Positions 50,913 through 59,065 of a DNA stretch of 64,000 nt are shown here, piece by piece; the stretch's first letter is position 1; the number at the start of each line of letters is the position of its first letter. Under the pieces are notes generated by a model that did no database searches, was not told the origin of the DNA, and saw only the letters and a program-made list of their open reading frames with translations. The stretch spans positions 1 through 64,000 of the forward strand of contig PFUL01000047.1 in the NCBI GenBank assembly GCA_002790095.1, given 5' to 3'. The stretch comes from Elusimicrobia bacterium CG_4_9_14_3_um_filter_62_55 (GTDB lineage Bacteria; Elusimicrobiota; Elusimicrobia; UBA1565). A program made the position numbers and the translations under genes.

Positions 50913-51933
50913 ACTCGCGTTTGCCGCTCTTGCCGCGCTCTTCTTGGGCGACCCCGTCTGCGCCGCCCCGATTAAATTCGCGACCCTCGCTCCGGACGGC
51001 ACGGACGCGATGAAGGTGATGCGTCAAATCGACGAGGAAATGCAAAAGAAGAGCGGGGGGAAGGTCAAGTTCAAGTTTTACGCCGGAGGGCGCCAGGGCG
51101 ACGAAAAGGACATGGTCCGCAAGATTCGCGTGGGCCAACTGCACGCGGGCGGCTTCACCGGAGTCGGCCTCGGCGAGGTCTCCCCTGAAATCCGGGTTCT
51201 AGACGCCCCATGGCTGTTCGAGAATACCGGCGAGGTCGACCACATCTACGAAAAATTCGCCAAGGATTTCGAAGACGCCTTCCGCGAGAAAGGCTACGAG
51301 CTTCTGGGCTGGACCGAAGTCGGTTTCGTCTACGTCTTCTCCAACGAACCGGTCCGGACCGCGGAGGACATGAAGAAGCTGAAGATCTGGGTTTGGGAGG
51401 GGGATCCGATCGCGGAGGCGGCGTTCGGCGCCATTGGAGTCCACCCGATACCCCTCTCGATCACCGACGTGAACTCGTCGCTGCAGACGGGACTCATCGA
51501 CGCGGTTTACTCGGCTCCTCTTTACGCCATCGCCCTGCAGTGGCACGAGAAGACCCAGCACATCTACTCGGTCCCGCTTGCCAACGCCACGGGCGCGGTG
51601 TTGATCGCGAAATCCGCGTTCGACAAGCTTTCTCCGGAAAACCAAAAACTGCTCAAAGAGGTCTCCGCGAAACATCTGCGCACGCTCAACGAGAAAACCC
51701 GACGCGAGAACGAACGCGCGATCGCGACGCTCAAAAAGCAGGGGCTGAAGTGGAACACCCCCCCCGCCGCGAAAGACCGGAAGACCTTCATCAATGCCGG
51801 CAAGAAGGCCCGCAAGGAACTCGTGGGACGGCTTTACTCCCAGGAACTCCTCGACCGCATCGAATCGGCTCTGAGCGCTTTTCGCGCCGAGGCCAAGAAG
51901 ACCGGCGGCGGAAAGAAGAAGTCGGGTTCGTGA
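50899..51933 (+). CDS. dctP: TRAP transporter substrate-binding protein (DctP family)
   Basis: A 344-residue periplasmic binding protein with a signal peptide (SKLAFAALAALFLGDPVCA). It starts IKFATLAPDGTDAMKVMRQI and contains FKFYAGGRQGDEKDMVRKIR and the segment DMKKLKIWVWEGDP, where the family Arg that salt-bridges carboxylates would lie (LKIWVWEGDP carries no Arg). VNSSLQTGLIDAVYSAP follows. The unusual WVWEGDP in place of the common R(V/I)P/R-containing stretch suggests a ligand other than a simple dicarboxylate. The C-terminus is basic (KKTGGGKKKSGS). Confidence 0.88.
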   Translation: MTFSKLAFAALAALFLGDPVCAAPIKFATLAPDGTDAMKVMRQIDEEMQKKSGGKVKFKFYAGGRQGDEKDMVRKIRVGQLHAGGFTGVGLGEVSPEIRVLDAPWLFENTGEVDHIYEKFAKDFEDAFREKGYELLGWTEVGFVYVFSNEPVRTAEDMKKLKIWVWEGDPIAEAAFGAIGVHPIPLSITDVNSSLQTGLIDAVYSAPLYAIALQWHEKTQHIYSVPLANATGAVLIAKSAFDKLSPENQKLLKEVSAKHLRTLNEKTRRENERAIATLKKQGLKWNTPPAAKDRKTFINAGKKARKELVGRLYSQELLDRIESALSAFRAEAKKTGGGKKKSGS

Positions 51934-52454
51934 ACGCGCTTAAAGCCCTCGAACGCCGCGTCCTCTCGGTCGAAAAAGCGATTCTCATCGTCTTCGTGGT
52001 CTTGATGGTCTTCCTGGCGTTCCTCCAAGTCGTGCTGCGCGGCGCCTTTTCCGCGGGACTGCTCTGGGCCGATAGTTTTCTCAAGCACTTGGTGTTATGG
52101 GTCGGATTCCTCGGGGCTTCGGTCGCGGCTCACGAGGACAAGCAATTCGCGATGGACGCCGTCACCCGCCTCTTTCAAGGGAAAATCGCCGCGGCCTTGG
52201 AACTTGTCGTGGCGCTGTTTACCGCGGGCGTTTCAATCCTCCTCACCCGCGCGTCCTGGACTTTTTTGGAAATGGAACGCGAGGCCGCCTCCGTGCTCTT
52301 CTCGATCGGACATTGGCACGCCCCCACGTGGATCTTCGAAGTCATCCTGCCGGGAGGTTTCGGGCTTCTGAGCTTCCATTACGGAGTGAAGGCGCTAAGA
52401 GCCGCCGCCGAACTCGCCGGCTTCTCCGCCCCGGAAGAGGACGCCTCGGCGTGA
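51930..52454 (+). CDS. dctQ: TRAP transporter small permease (DctQ family)
   Basis: A 174-residue protein, GTG start overlapping the dctP stop as GTGA. Four membrane helices are visible, with the family segments FLQVVLRGAFSAGLLWADSF and LVLWVGFLGASVAAHEDKQF. It is the small subunit that scaffolds DctM in sodium-driven uptake. Confidence 0.9.
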   Translation: MNALKALERRVLSVEKAILIVFVVLMVFLAFLQVVLRGAFSAGLLWADSFLKHLVLWVGFLGASVAAHEDKQFAMDAVTRLFQGKIAAALELVVALFTAGVSILLTRASWTFLEMEREAASVLFSIGHWHAPTWIFEVILPGGFGLLSFHYGVKALRAAAELAGFSAPEEDASA

Positions 52455-53728
52455 CCGGCATTCTCGTCGCCCTTGGAACGCTGATTCTCGCGGCGATCGG
52501 AACGCCCGTCTACGCGCTGCTGGGCGGACTCGGTCTGCTCTTCTTCAATTGGGACGGCACGGACGCTGCGGCCGTCATCATTGAAACCTATCGCCTCGCG
52601 AGCCTGCCCGCCCTGATCGCGATTCCGCTTTTTACCTTCGCCGGATTTATGCTCGCGGAGTCCAACGCGCCTAAACGGCTGCTGGCGCTTTCCCGCGCGG
52701 TTTTCGGCTGGATGCCGGGCGGCCTTGCGGTGGTCGCCCTTGTGAGCTGCGCGATCTTTACCGCCTTCACCGGCGCCTCAGGCGTGACCATCATCGCTCT
52801 TGGAGGGCTTCTGTACCCGATGCTTCGCGAGCAGCACTACCCCGAAAAATTTTCGCTCGGGCTGATGACCTGCACGGGAAGTCTCGGGCTGCTGTTCCCG
52901 CCGTCGTTGCCCATCATCCTCTACGGCCTTGTCGCCAAGGTGTCCATCGACGACCTCTTCGTGGCCGGGGCGGTTCCCGGGATTCTGCTGATTCTGATCC
53001 TTTGCGTTTACAGCATGGTCGTGGGCCTCAAGACCGGCCACAAAGGGACCGCGTTTTCCTGGGCGGAAACGGCGACGACCGCCCGAGAGGCGATCTGGGA
53101 AATTCCTCTTCCGTTCGTTATCATCGGGGGGATTTACGGAGGGGCCTTCACCGCGACGGATGCGGCGGCCGTCATGGCGTTCTACGTCTTCGTCGTCGAA
53201 GTGTTCCTCTACCGCGACATCAAGTTCTCCGATCTTCCGATGATCATCACGGAAAGCATGGTGCTCGTGGGGTCGATTCTGATCGTCCTGGGCTGCGCCC
53301 TCGGCTTGACCAACTACATGATCGACGCGGAGATCCCCGATCGGCTGTTCCAATGGATGAATCTGTACGTGCAGTCGAAGGTGATCTTCCTCATCGTTCT
53401 TAATATTCTGCTCCTGATCATCAACATGGTCGAGATCTTTTCGGCGATCATCATCGTCGTCCCGATCATCATCCCGATTGCGGCCCAATACGGAATCGAT
53501 CCCGTTCATCTTGGGATTATTTTTCTGCTGAACCTGGAAATCGGCTATATGACTCCGCCGCTGGGCCTGAATTTATTCCTTTCGAACCGCCGTTTCGATA
53601 AACCGCTTACGACGCTCTACAAAGCCTCGTTCGTGTTTTGGCTGATTCACGTCGTGATGCTGATATTCGTAACCTATATGCCCCATTTGAGCCTCTGGCT
53701 GCTCCGCTGCAAGAGCGCCACGCCTTAG
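52451..53728 (+). CDS. dctM: TRAP transporter large permease (DctM family)
   Basis: A 425-residue protein, GTG start overlapping dctQ as GTGA. About 11-13 helices form the ion-coupled elevator-type transport domain. Family motifs include IPLFTFAGFMLAESNAPKRL, TGASGVTIIALGGLLYPML, LLFPPSLPIILYG and GYMTPPLGLNLFLS near the C-terminus. Confidence 0.94.
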   Translation: MTGILVALGTLILAAIGTPVYALLGGLGLLFFNWDGTDAAAVIIETYRLASLPALIAIPLFTFAGFMLAESNAPKRLLALSRAVFGWMPGGLAVVALVSCAIFTAFTGASGVTIIALGGLLYPMLREQHYPEKFSLGLMTCTGSLGLLFPPSLPIILYGLVAKVSIDDLFVAGAVPGILLILILCVYSMVVGLKTGHKGTAFSWAETATTAREAIWEIPLPFVIIGGIYGGAFTATDAAAVMAFYVFVVEVFLYRDIKFSDLPMIITESMVLVGSILIVLGCALGLTNYMIDAEIPDRLFQWMNLYVQSKVIFLIVLNILLLIINMVEIFSAIIIVVPIIIPIAAQYGIDPVHLGIIFLLNLEIGYMTPPLGLNLFLSNRRFDKPLTTLYKASFVFWLIHVVMLIFVTYMPHLSLWLLRCKSATP

Positions 53729-53736
53729 GAGACTGA

Positions 53737-54654
53737 ATGCGACCCAAGAAGATCACCGCCGCGCAAACCCGGACGATGCTTAAGAAAATCGTCGGATCGC
53801 CGACCTATCGGAAGGCCTACCGCGACCGGGAGTTTATGGATCTCGAGGAGCTCCGGCCGATCCGCATTCAGCTCGAACTTCTTAAACCGGAAATGAGGCT
53901 TGCGGAGCTCGACGTCCGTTCCACGGTCGTCGTCTTCGGGAGCGCGCGAACCCAGTCGCCCGAAACCGCCGCGCGCCTTCTGCGCGACGCTCAGCGCGCG
54001 CTCAAACGCCGTCCGAAAAACGCGGCGCTTCAAGCCGCTCTCGCCCGCGCGAAAAAGCAAGTGACGGCCTCACGGTACTACGACGAGGCGCGGAAATTCG
54101 CCGGCCTCGTCACGCGGGCATCCCAGGACGACAAAAAGCGCGACTTCGTGATCGTCACCGGAGGAGGACCCGGAATCATGGAAGCCGCTAACCGGGGAGC
54201 CTGGGAAGCGAAAGGAAAGAGCATCGGACTCAACATCACGCTCCCGCACGAGCAGTGGCCGAATCCCTATATGACGCCGGAACTCTCCTTTCAATTTCAT
54301 TACTTCGCGATCCGCAAGATGCATTTTCTTATGCGCGCCCGCGCGATGGTCGCCTTCCCGGGAGGTTTCGGGACGCTCGATGAACTCTTCGAGACCCTGA
54401 CGCTCGTTCAGACCGGGAAGAAGCATAAATTCCCGATCCTACTTTTCGGCCGCGCGTTTTGGACGAAGGTGATCAACTTCCAGGCCCTCGCCCACGAAGG
54501 GGTTATTTCTCCGAAAGATATCGGTCTAATCCGGTTCGTCGAGACGGCGGAAGAGGCCTGGGCCGCGATCCGGTCCTATTGGCGCAGCAACGGGACGAAG
54601 TCCAGGCCCCGCCGCAGCTTTTTTTCCGGCCATTCCGACGAGGCAAACGCCTGA
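53737..54654 (+). CDS. LOG family (lysine decarboxylase-like) protein
   Basis: A 305-residue protein with TAGGAGA as Shine-Dalgarno. The Rossmann core has VVVFGSARTQSPE (about 64-76), VTGGGPGIMEAANRGAWEAKG (140 on) and PGGFGTLDELFE (208-219). The two glycine-rich motifs define the LOG family, whose characterised members release free cytokinin bases or act as nucleotide 5'-monophosphate phosphoribohydrolases. A ~50-residue N-terminal helical extension precedes the core. The conserved Arg and catalytic Glu (RKMHF, TLDE) are present. It is coupled to the next gene (TGATG). Confidence 0.88.
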   Translation: MRPKKITAAQTRTMLKKIVGSPTYRKAYRDREFMDLEELRPIRIQLELLKPEMRLAELDVRSTVVVFGSARTQSPETAARLLRDAQRALKRRPKNAALQAALARAKKQVTASRYYDEARKFAGLVTRASQDDKKRDFVIVTGGGPGIMEAANRGAWEAKGKSIGLNITLPHEQWPNPYMTPELSFQFHYFAIRKMHFLMRARAMVAFPGGFGTLDELFETLTLVQTGKKHKFPILLFGRAFWTKVINFQALAHEGVISPKDIGLIRFVETAEEAWAAIRSYWRSNGTKSRPRRSFFSGHSDEANA

Positions 54655-55145
54655 TGGCCGTCGCGATGCCGGGCGTGCCGACGGGAACGACCGCGGTCGA
54701 ACGCCAGTTTGTCGCGACGGCGTTCGTGGTCGACGGGGACAGCACGCTTCTCCTGTACCACAAGAAGCTGCAGATGTGGCTGCCTCCGGGGGGGCATATC
54801 GACCCGGGGGAAACCCCCGATGAAGCCGTCCGCCGCGAAGTCCGCGAAGAGACCGGCCTCGAGGTCGAGATCGTCCCGGATGACGGGCCCTCCGGCCCGT
54901 CGGATCCGGGCGTCGCGACGCTGCACCGCCCCCGCATCGTCCAACTCGAAGACATCCCGGACCCGAAAGGATTTCACCAGCACATCGACCTGATCTACTT
55001 CTGCAGGCCGGTGGGGGGACGGCTGAATCCGGCGGAAGCCGAACTCGAGGCGCTTCGCTGGTTCACGTACGAGGAATTGGCGGACGGCGCGATCACGCAC
55101 GAGGTTCGCGACAGCGCGCGGCGCGCGATCGAGGAACTCGCGTGA
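54654..55145 (+). CDS. NUDIX hydrolase
   Basis: A 163-residue protein whose NUDIX box reads G(x5)E(x7)REVREETGL: GHIDPGETPDEAVRREVREE. The metal-binding glutamates are all present. NUDIX enzymes cleave nucleoside diphosphate-linked compounds; the substrate is unknown. The ATG overlaps the LOG stop, and its own stop overlaps the next GTG start. Pairing with a LOG-type nucleotide hydrolase suggests nucleotide clean-up. Confidence 0.93.
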   Translation: MAVAMPGVPTGTTAVERQFVATAFVVDGDSTLLLYHKKLQMWLPPGGHIDPGETPDEAVRREVREETGLEVEIVPDDGPSGPSDPGVATLHRPRIVQLEDIPDPKGFHQHIDLIYFCRPVGGRLNPAEAELEALRWFTYEELADGAITHEVRDSARRAIEELA

Positions 55146-56332
55146 TTCGTCCCGCCGTTCTCGCGCTGGCGGTTCTGACCGCCGCCTCCCCCGCGCGGGG
55201 AAAGGGGGATTTGCTTGAAGCGGCGGATGATCCTCTGCTGCAGCAGGGACTCGTCCACCTCTACAATCTCGACTACGACCGCACGCTCGAGAACGCCCTT
55301 CAGTTCCGCAACGCTCATCCGGCGAATCCTCTCGGCCATCTCTTTATCTCGGGCGCTCTCTGGTGGCAATACACGACGGAAGCCGAGCAGATGCGGCCGG
55401 ACAACAAGTTCCTCGAACGTTTCGACGCCAATGTCGACGCGACCGTGGAAGCGGCGAAGCCTCTTATGAAGGCCGACGATAACGCAGTGCAGGCGGATGG
55501 TTTTTTCGCCGCGGGAATGGTGCTCGGCTTGCGCGGGCAGATGAAGCTCGCTAATGGAAACTTCATCGGCGCCTACCGCGACGGGAAGAAGGGCATCAAG
55601 TATCTCAAAAAGTGCGTCAAACTGGACCCGAACTACAGCGACGCTTTGATGGGCCTGGGAATCTTCGATTATCAGGTGGCCGTGCTCCCCGGCGTTATCA
55701 AGTTCGGGGCGAAACTGCTTTTCCGGGGCACCGGGGACGCCGCCCGCGGCCTCCGGCTGATCCGCACGGCGATTTCAAAAGGGCGGTTCGCGAACAATCA
55801 GGCGGCCGGGTTCCTGTTGACGATCTACATGACAAACGAGCTGGACTACCGGCGCGCGTTCGACGTCGTACAGGACATCCGGCGCAGTTTTCCCAGCAGC
55901 CCCTACTACGCTTTTCTCCACGCCGCGCTGCTCGAGCGCAACGGCAAGCCGGCGGAGTCGCGCGCCGCGATGCGCGCGCTCTTCGATCGCCTCATGACCG
56001 AGCCCGACCGTTTCGCGCGCAAGCAGTTGGGAACGATCTGCGGGCAATTCGGCCCGCAGTGCCTCGAACGAAGCCACCTCATCGCGGCGGAGCGCTGGAT
56101 CACCAACGCCCTCTCCGAACTTCAGGAAGACTCCGAGTACAAATCGATCTTGACGCTGTACCACGGCCTGACCCACGACCTGTTGGGACAACGCGAGGCC
56201 GCGATCCGCGACTTCGAACGCCTCAAGGCCCTCCCGCCCGCAGTTTCCTCGCGGGAGTGGGGGAAACGCTGCTTGGAAACGGCATGCGGGCAAGCAGACG
56301 CGATCCGCCTGCTGCGCGGCGGACGACCCTAG
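55142..56332 (+). CDS. Secreted TPR-like protein of unknown function
   Basis: A 396-residue protein with GTG start overlapping the NUDIX stop. Probable signal peptide (VLALAVLTAASPARG), then helical repeats: QQGLVHLYNLDYDRTLENAL, FFAAGMVLGLRGQMKLANGN, LKKCVKLDPNYSDALMGLGI. A central segment YQVAVLPGVIKFGAKLLF is unlike TPR and could insert in or touch a membrane. Last gene of the TRAP operon. It overlaps the convergent subtilisin gene by 4 bp. Confidence 0.7.
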   Translation: MIRPAVLALAVLTAASPARGKGDLLEAADDPLLQQGLVHLYNLDYDRTLENALQFRNAHPANPLGHLFISGALWWQYTTEAEQMRPDNKFLERFDANVDATVEAAKPLMKADDNAVQADGFFAAGMVLGLRGQMKLANGNFIGAYRDGKKGIKYLKKCVKLDPNYSDALMGLGIFDYQVAVLPGVIKFGAKLLFRGTGDAARGLRLIRTAISKGRFANNQAAGFLLTIYMTNELDYRRAFDVVQDIRRSFPSSPYYAFLHAALLERNGKPAESRAAMRALFDRLMTEPDRFARKQLGTICGQFGPQCLERSHLIAAERWITNALSELQEDSEYKSILTLYHGLTHDLLGQREAAIRDFERLKALPPAVSSREWGKRCLETACGQADAIRLLRGGRP

Positions 56333-58863
56333 CCGGCCATCGTCGTTTCCGGCGGCGGGGTGGGCTCCAGCTCGGAGCGCTCCTTGGCCATTTGGATTAG
56401 AGGCTCGACCCCGGTCGGTTCCAACTCTCGAACGAGGGTCATCGGCTTCGTCGCCCGGATTTCTTCGAGCGCCCGAACCAAGCCGTCCTCGGTATTGATG
56501 ATCCGGCCGGTCTGGGTGTCGAGCAGTCCGATCTCCGTAAGCTCGTAGCGGCGCTGCGCCTTCACCTTCTCCACGTCCTTCGTGGTCAGACGCATCGAAA
56601 GGGCGAAGGCGATGTTGCCGACCGGAATGCCGAGCTTGACGCGGTCGATCACGGCCGCCGCGACATTGCCGCCCTGCATCAGACCGGAACCCTGCTGCTC
56701 CTTGGTCTTTCCGAGATCCTTGGCGGTCTCCATCAACGCGGCCCGCACCTGGAACGCGTCGTAGTCGACGCCCTGCTCCTTAAGATAGCCGATCAAAGAT
56801 CCCGCGCCGCCCGTCACCTGAGGAGCGGCCATCGAGGTCCCCGACATCTTGCGGTAGGCCTTGTTCCCGGAGAGCGCGCACGCCTCGTCGGGGTCCTTGC
56901 CGGAACGGGGGGCGATCACGCCGGGGCCGTAGACGCATTTGCCGTTGGTGGGTTCGGCCTTGATCGAAGCCAACCGGCCGGCGGGGTCCTTCTCCGCCGC
57001 GTTTTCCACCATAATCGTCTTCTGCTCGATCGCCGACAGATCCACGTCGCCGGAAACCGCCACGATGTCCGGCTTCACATAAAGCTCCTTGCCGTCGGGT
57101 CCGAGGATCGGCCCGCGCGAGGAGAAGAAAGGAGTCTCTCCTTCCTTGTTGACGCCGCCCACGGTCAGAACGTAGCGCGCGTTGCCGGGGGAACCCACCG
57201 TGCTCGCCCACGGGCCTTCGTTGCCCGCGGCCGCGACGACCAGAACGTTGTCCTTCGCGATCAAGGTGTTCGCCATCGACCCGAGCGGATCGACGTTCGG
57301 CGTTCCGGGACCTCCCAGGCTCATATTGATCACGTCGGCCTTTGCGGTGCCTTCCTGCTGAGACGCCATCCACTTCATCGCCGCGAGGATGACGCTCTCG
57401 TCGGTCTCTCCCTCGGTTCCGAAAACCTTCGCGATTTTAAACCGCGCATCCGGGGCGACGCCCTTGTATTTCCCGTCGGACTCCTTCCCGTTGCCTCCGA
57501 TCGTCCCGGCGACGTGGGTACCGTGGCCGACGACGTCGTCGGTCCCTTCCCCTGTAAAGTCCATATAGGAAACGACGCGGCTGCGCCCTTTCTCGTCCTT
57601 CATGTCCGGATGGTCGATGTCGATGCCGGAGTCGATGATGCCGAAAATCGCACCGTTGCCGGTCATCCCGCGAGCGTTGAGGCCTTCCGCGTCGACCATC
57701 GACCGGCTCTCCACCAGCTTCGGAGAGACCCGCCCCTTCGTCTCCAATCCCAAACCGGACGGAATCGGGAGGAACTGGGCGCCCAACAGCGGCATGGCGG
57801 GAGAGGCGGCCATCGCGTCGGCCGCGGCCTTCGCGGTCGATTTGAACACCCGCGCGGGGCGGCTCATGACGCCTTCGGTCTCTTGAAGCGTCTTCCCCAA
57901 TTCAATCGCCGAAGCGAGGGGAAGATCGACGGTGACCAGATTATCGACGGCGCGCACGATTCGCGCCCCGTGACGCTGGAAGAGTTGGGCGTCGAGCATC
58001 GTCGCCTCGTAAATTTGATTCTCGCGTCCGTTCGTTTCATCGACCCGGAAAACGTCCTGATCGACCGCGTGCTTCGCGGCGACGATCACGCGGACCATTC
58101 CGGTCTTCTGATCGACTTTATAGCCCGAAAGTTCACCGCCGGTGCCGGTCACGCTCTTGAGCCCGCCCGGCTTCGCGACGGCCGTTTCGACCTGGTTCCA
58201 ATCGAAGTAGCCTATTTGATGCGTGCGTCCATCGAAGGCCGCATCGGGAGAAGTCGCCGCGGCCTTGGCATGGCTTAACTCCGCGGCGGTGCGCCCGCCG
58301 ACCGCGTTCAGACCGCCGATCTTCGGATCCGAAACGGGGCAAAAGCCGCCCTCCGCTTTGCCGCACATGATGACCGGCGCCCCCAACATCTGCTTGGGCG
58401 GGGCTTCGAGCAACTGTCCGTCCTGGGCGGTCAAAATGTCGAGAAGCGCCTGCTTGCCGAGGGGGGTCAGCACCGGTTTTCCGTTCGCGTCTAATTTCAG
58501 GAACCGGTTGTCGAAAAGTTTATCGGCGGGCATCCGGGGCGCAAGATAACTGCGCATGGCCATGGCCATCCCCGTTTCCGGATCGTCCTCCGGGAGCTTG
58601 GAGAAGAACGTCAAGAGGCGCTTCGTGACTTTGTCGCCTACCGGGCGGCCCGGACCGAGAGCGTCGGCGCCCACGTGGAAGGTGGTCCCATCCGGAGAGA
58701 CGCTCAGCCCGAGCGAGAGGCTGGTCTTGGCGATCAAGTCGATCTGAGGAGCGGAATACTCCTCCAGAAGCGCGGGGGCGAGCTTGGGAAACGCCGTCGG
58801 CACCGCGAGAACGGTCGTGGTGTTCAAGCTCACCGCTAAAATGGACGCTAGAATCCGCTTCAT
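56329..58863 (-). CDS. Secreted subtilisin-like serine protease (S8 family)
   Basis: An 844-residue protein from ATG 58863, which has GGGAGGA 4 nt upstream; the GTG codon just before is less likely. Signal peptide 1-21. Residues about 22-380 are a long propeptide-like and insert region. The S8 domain starts near 395 with Asp411 (IIDSGIDIDHPDM), His447 (VVGHGTHVAGTIGG), oxyanion Asn548 (VAAAGNEG) and Ser677 (MSGTSMAAPQVTGG). A ~90-residue insert lies between the PA-like stretch after FSSRGP and the Ser motif. The C-terminal ~100 residues are helical and Glu/Pro-rich. The triad is intact, so an active extracellular or periplasmic protease is expected. Confidence 0.92.
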   Translation of the reverse strand: MKRILASILAVSLNTTTVLAVPTAFPKLAPALLEEYSAPQIDLIAKTSLSLGLSVSPDGTTFHVGADALGPGRPVGDKVTKRLLTFFSKLPEDDPETGMAMAMRSYLAPRMPADKLFDNRFLKLDANGKPVLTPLGKQALLDILTAQDGQLLEAPPKQMLGAPVIMCGKAEGGFCPVSDPKIGGLNAVGGRTAAELSHAKAAATSPDAAFDGRTHQIGYFDWNQVETAVAKPGGLKSVTGTGGELSGYKVDQKTGMVRVIVAAKHAVDQDVFRVDETNGRENQIYEATMLDAQLFQRHGARIVRAVDNLVTVDLPLASAIELGKTLQETEGVMSRPARVFKSTAKAAADAMAASPAMPLLGAQFLPIPSGLGLETKGRVSPKLVESRSMVDAEGLNARGMTGNGAIFGIIDSGIDIDHPDMKDEKGRSRVVSYMDFTGEGTDDVVGHGTHVAGTIGGNGKESDGKYKGVAPDARFKIAKVFGTEGETDESVILAAMKWMASQQEGTAKADVINMSLGGPGTPNVDPLGSMANTLIAKDNVLVVAAAGNEGPWASTVGSPGNARYVLTVGGVNKEGETPFFSSRGPILGPDGKELYVKPDIVAVSGDVDLSAIEQKTIMVENAAEKDPAGRLASIKAEPTNGKCVYGPGVIAPRSGKDPDEACALSGNKAYRKMSGTSMAAPQVTGGAGSLIGYLKEQGVDYDAFQVRAALMETAKDLGKTKEQQGSGLMQGGNVAAAVIDRVKLGIPVGNIAFALSMRLTTKDVEKVKAQRRYELTEIGLLDTQTGRIINTEDGLVRALEEIRATKPMTLVRELEPTGVEPLIQMAKERSELEPTPPPETTMAG

Positions 58864-59065
58864 CACTTCCTCCCAGGGAGGTCTCCGAGGCCTCGCTGCC
58901 CCAAGGACCTATCCCAAAGATACCCGAATGCCTTATATGGGCAAGTTCCAGTAGACCTATGGGGTCATTACCTAAAGGACCTAGATTGTGTCCAAGGCTT
59001 TACGAAGGATTTACCCTTGCGCGGATTCGTCTTGAATTTGAAACACAACGCCCGTACACTCCACG
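58864..59065. promoter_or_regulatory. Divergent intergenic region with GGACCT motifs
   Basis: GGACCT occurs at 58905 and 58977, and AGACCT at 58953, on the plus strand (AGGTCC/T reading toward the subtilisin gene). They have spacings of about 48 and 24 bp, resembling the array upstream of the giant gene. The promoter for the plus-strand FliF-FliG-like gene is listed separately. Confidence 0.4.
59032..59060 (+). promoter_or_regulatory. Promoter of the FliF-FliG-like operon
   Basis: TTGAAT (59032-59037), a 17-bp spacer and TACACT (59055-59060), only 5 nt before the ATG at 59066. Confidence 0.55.
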
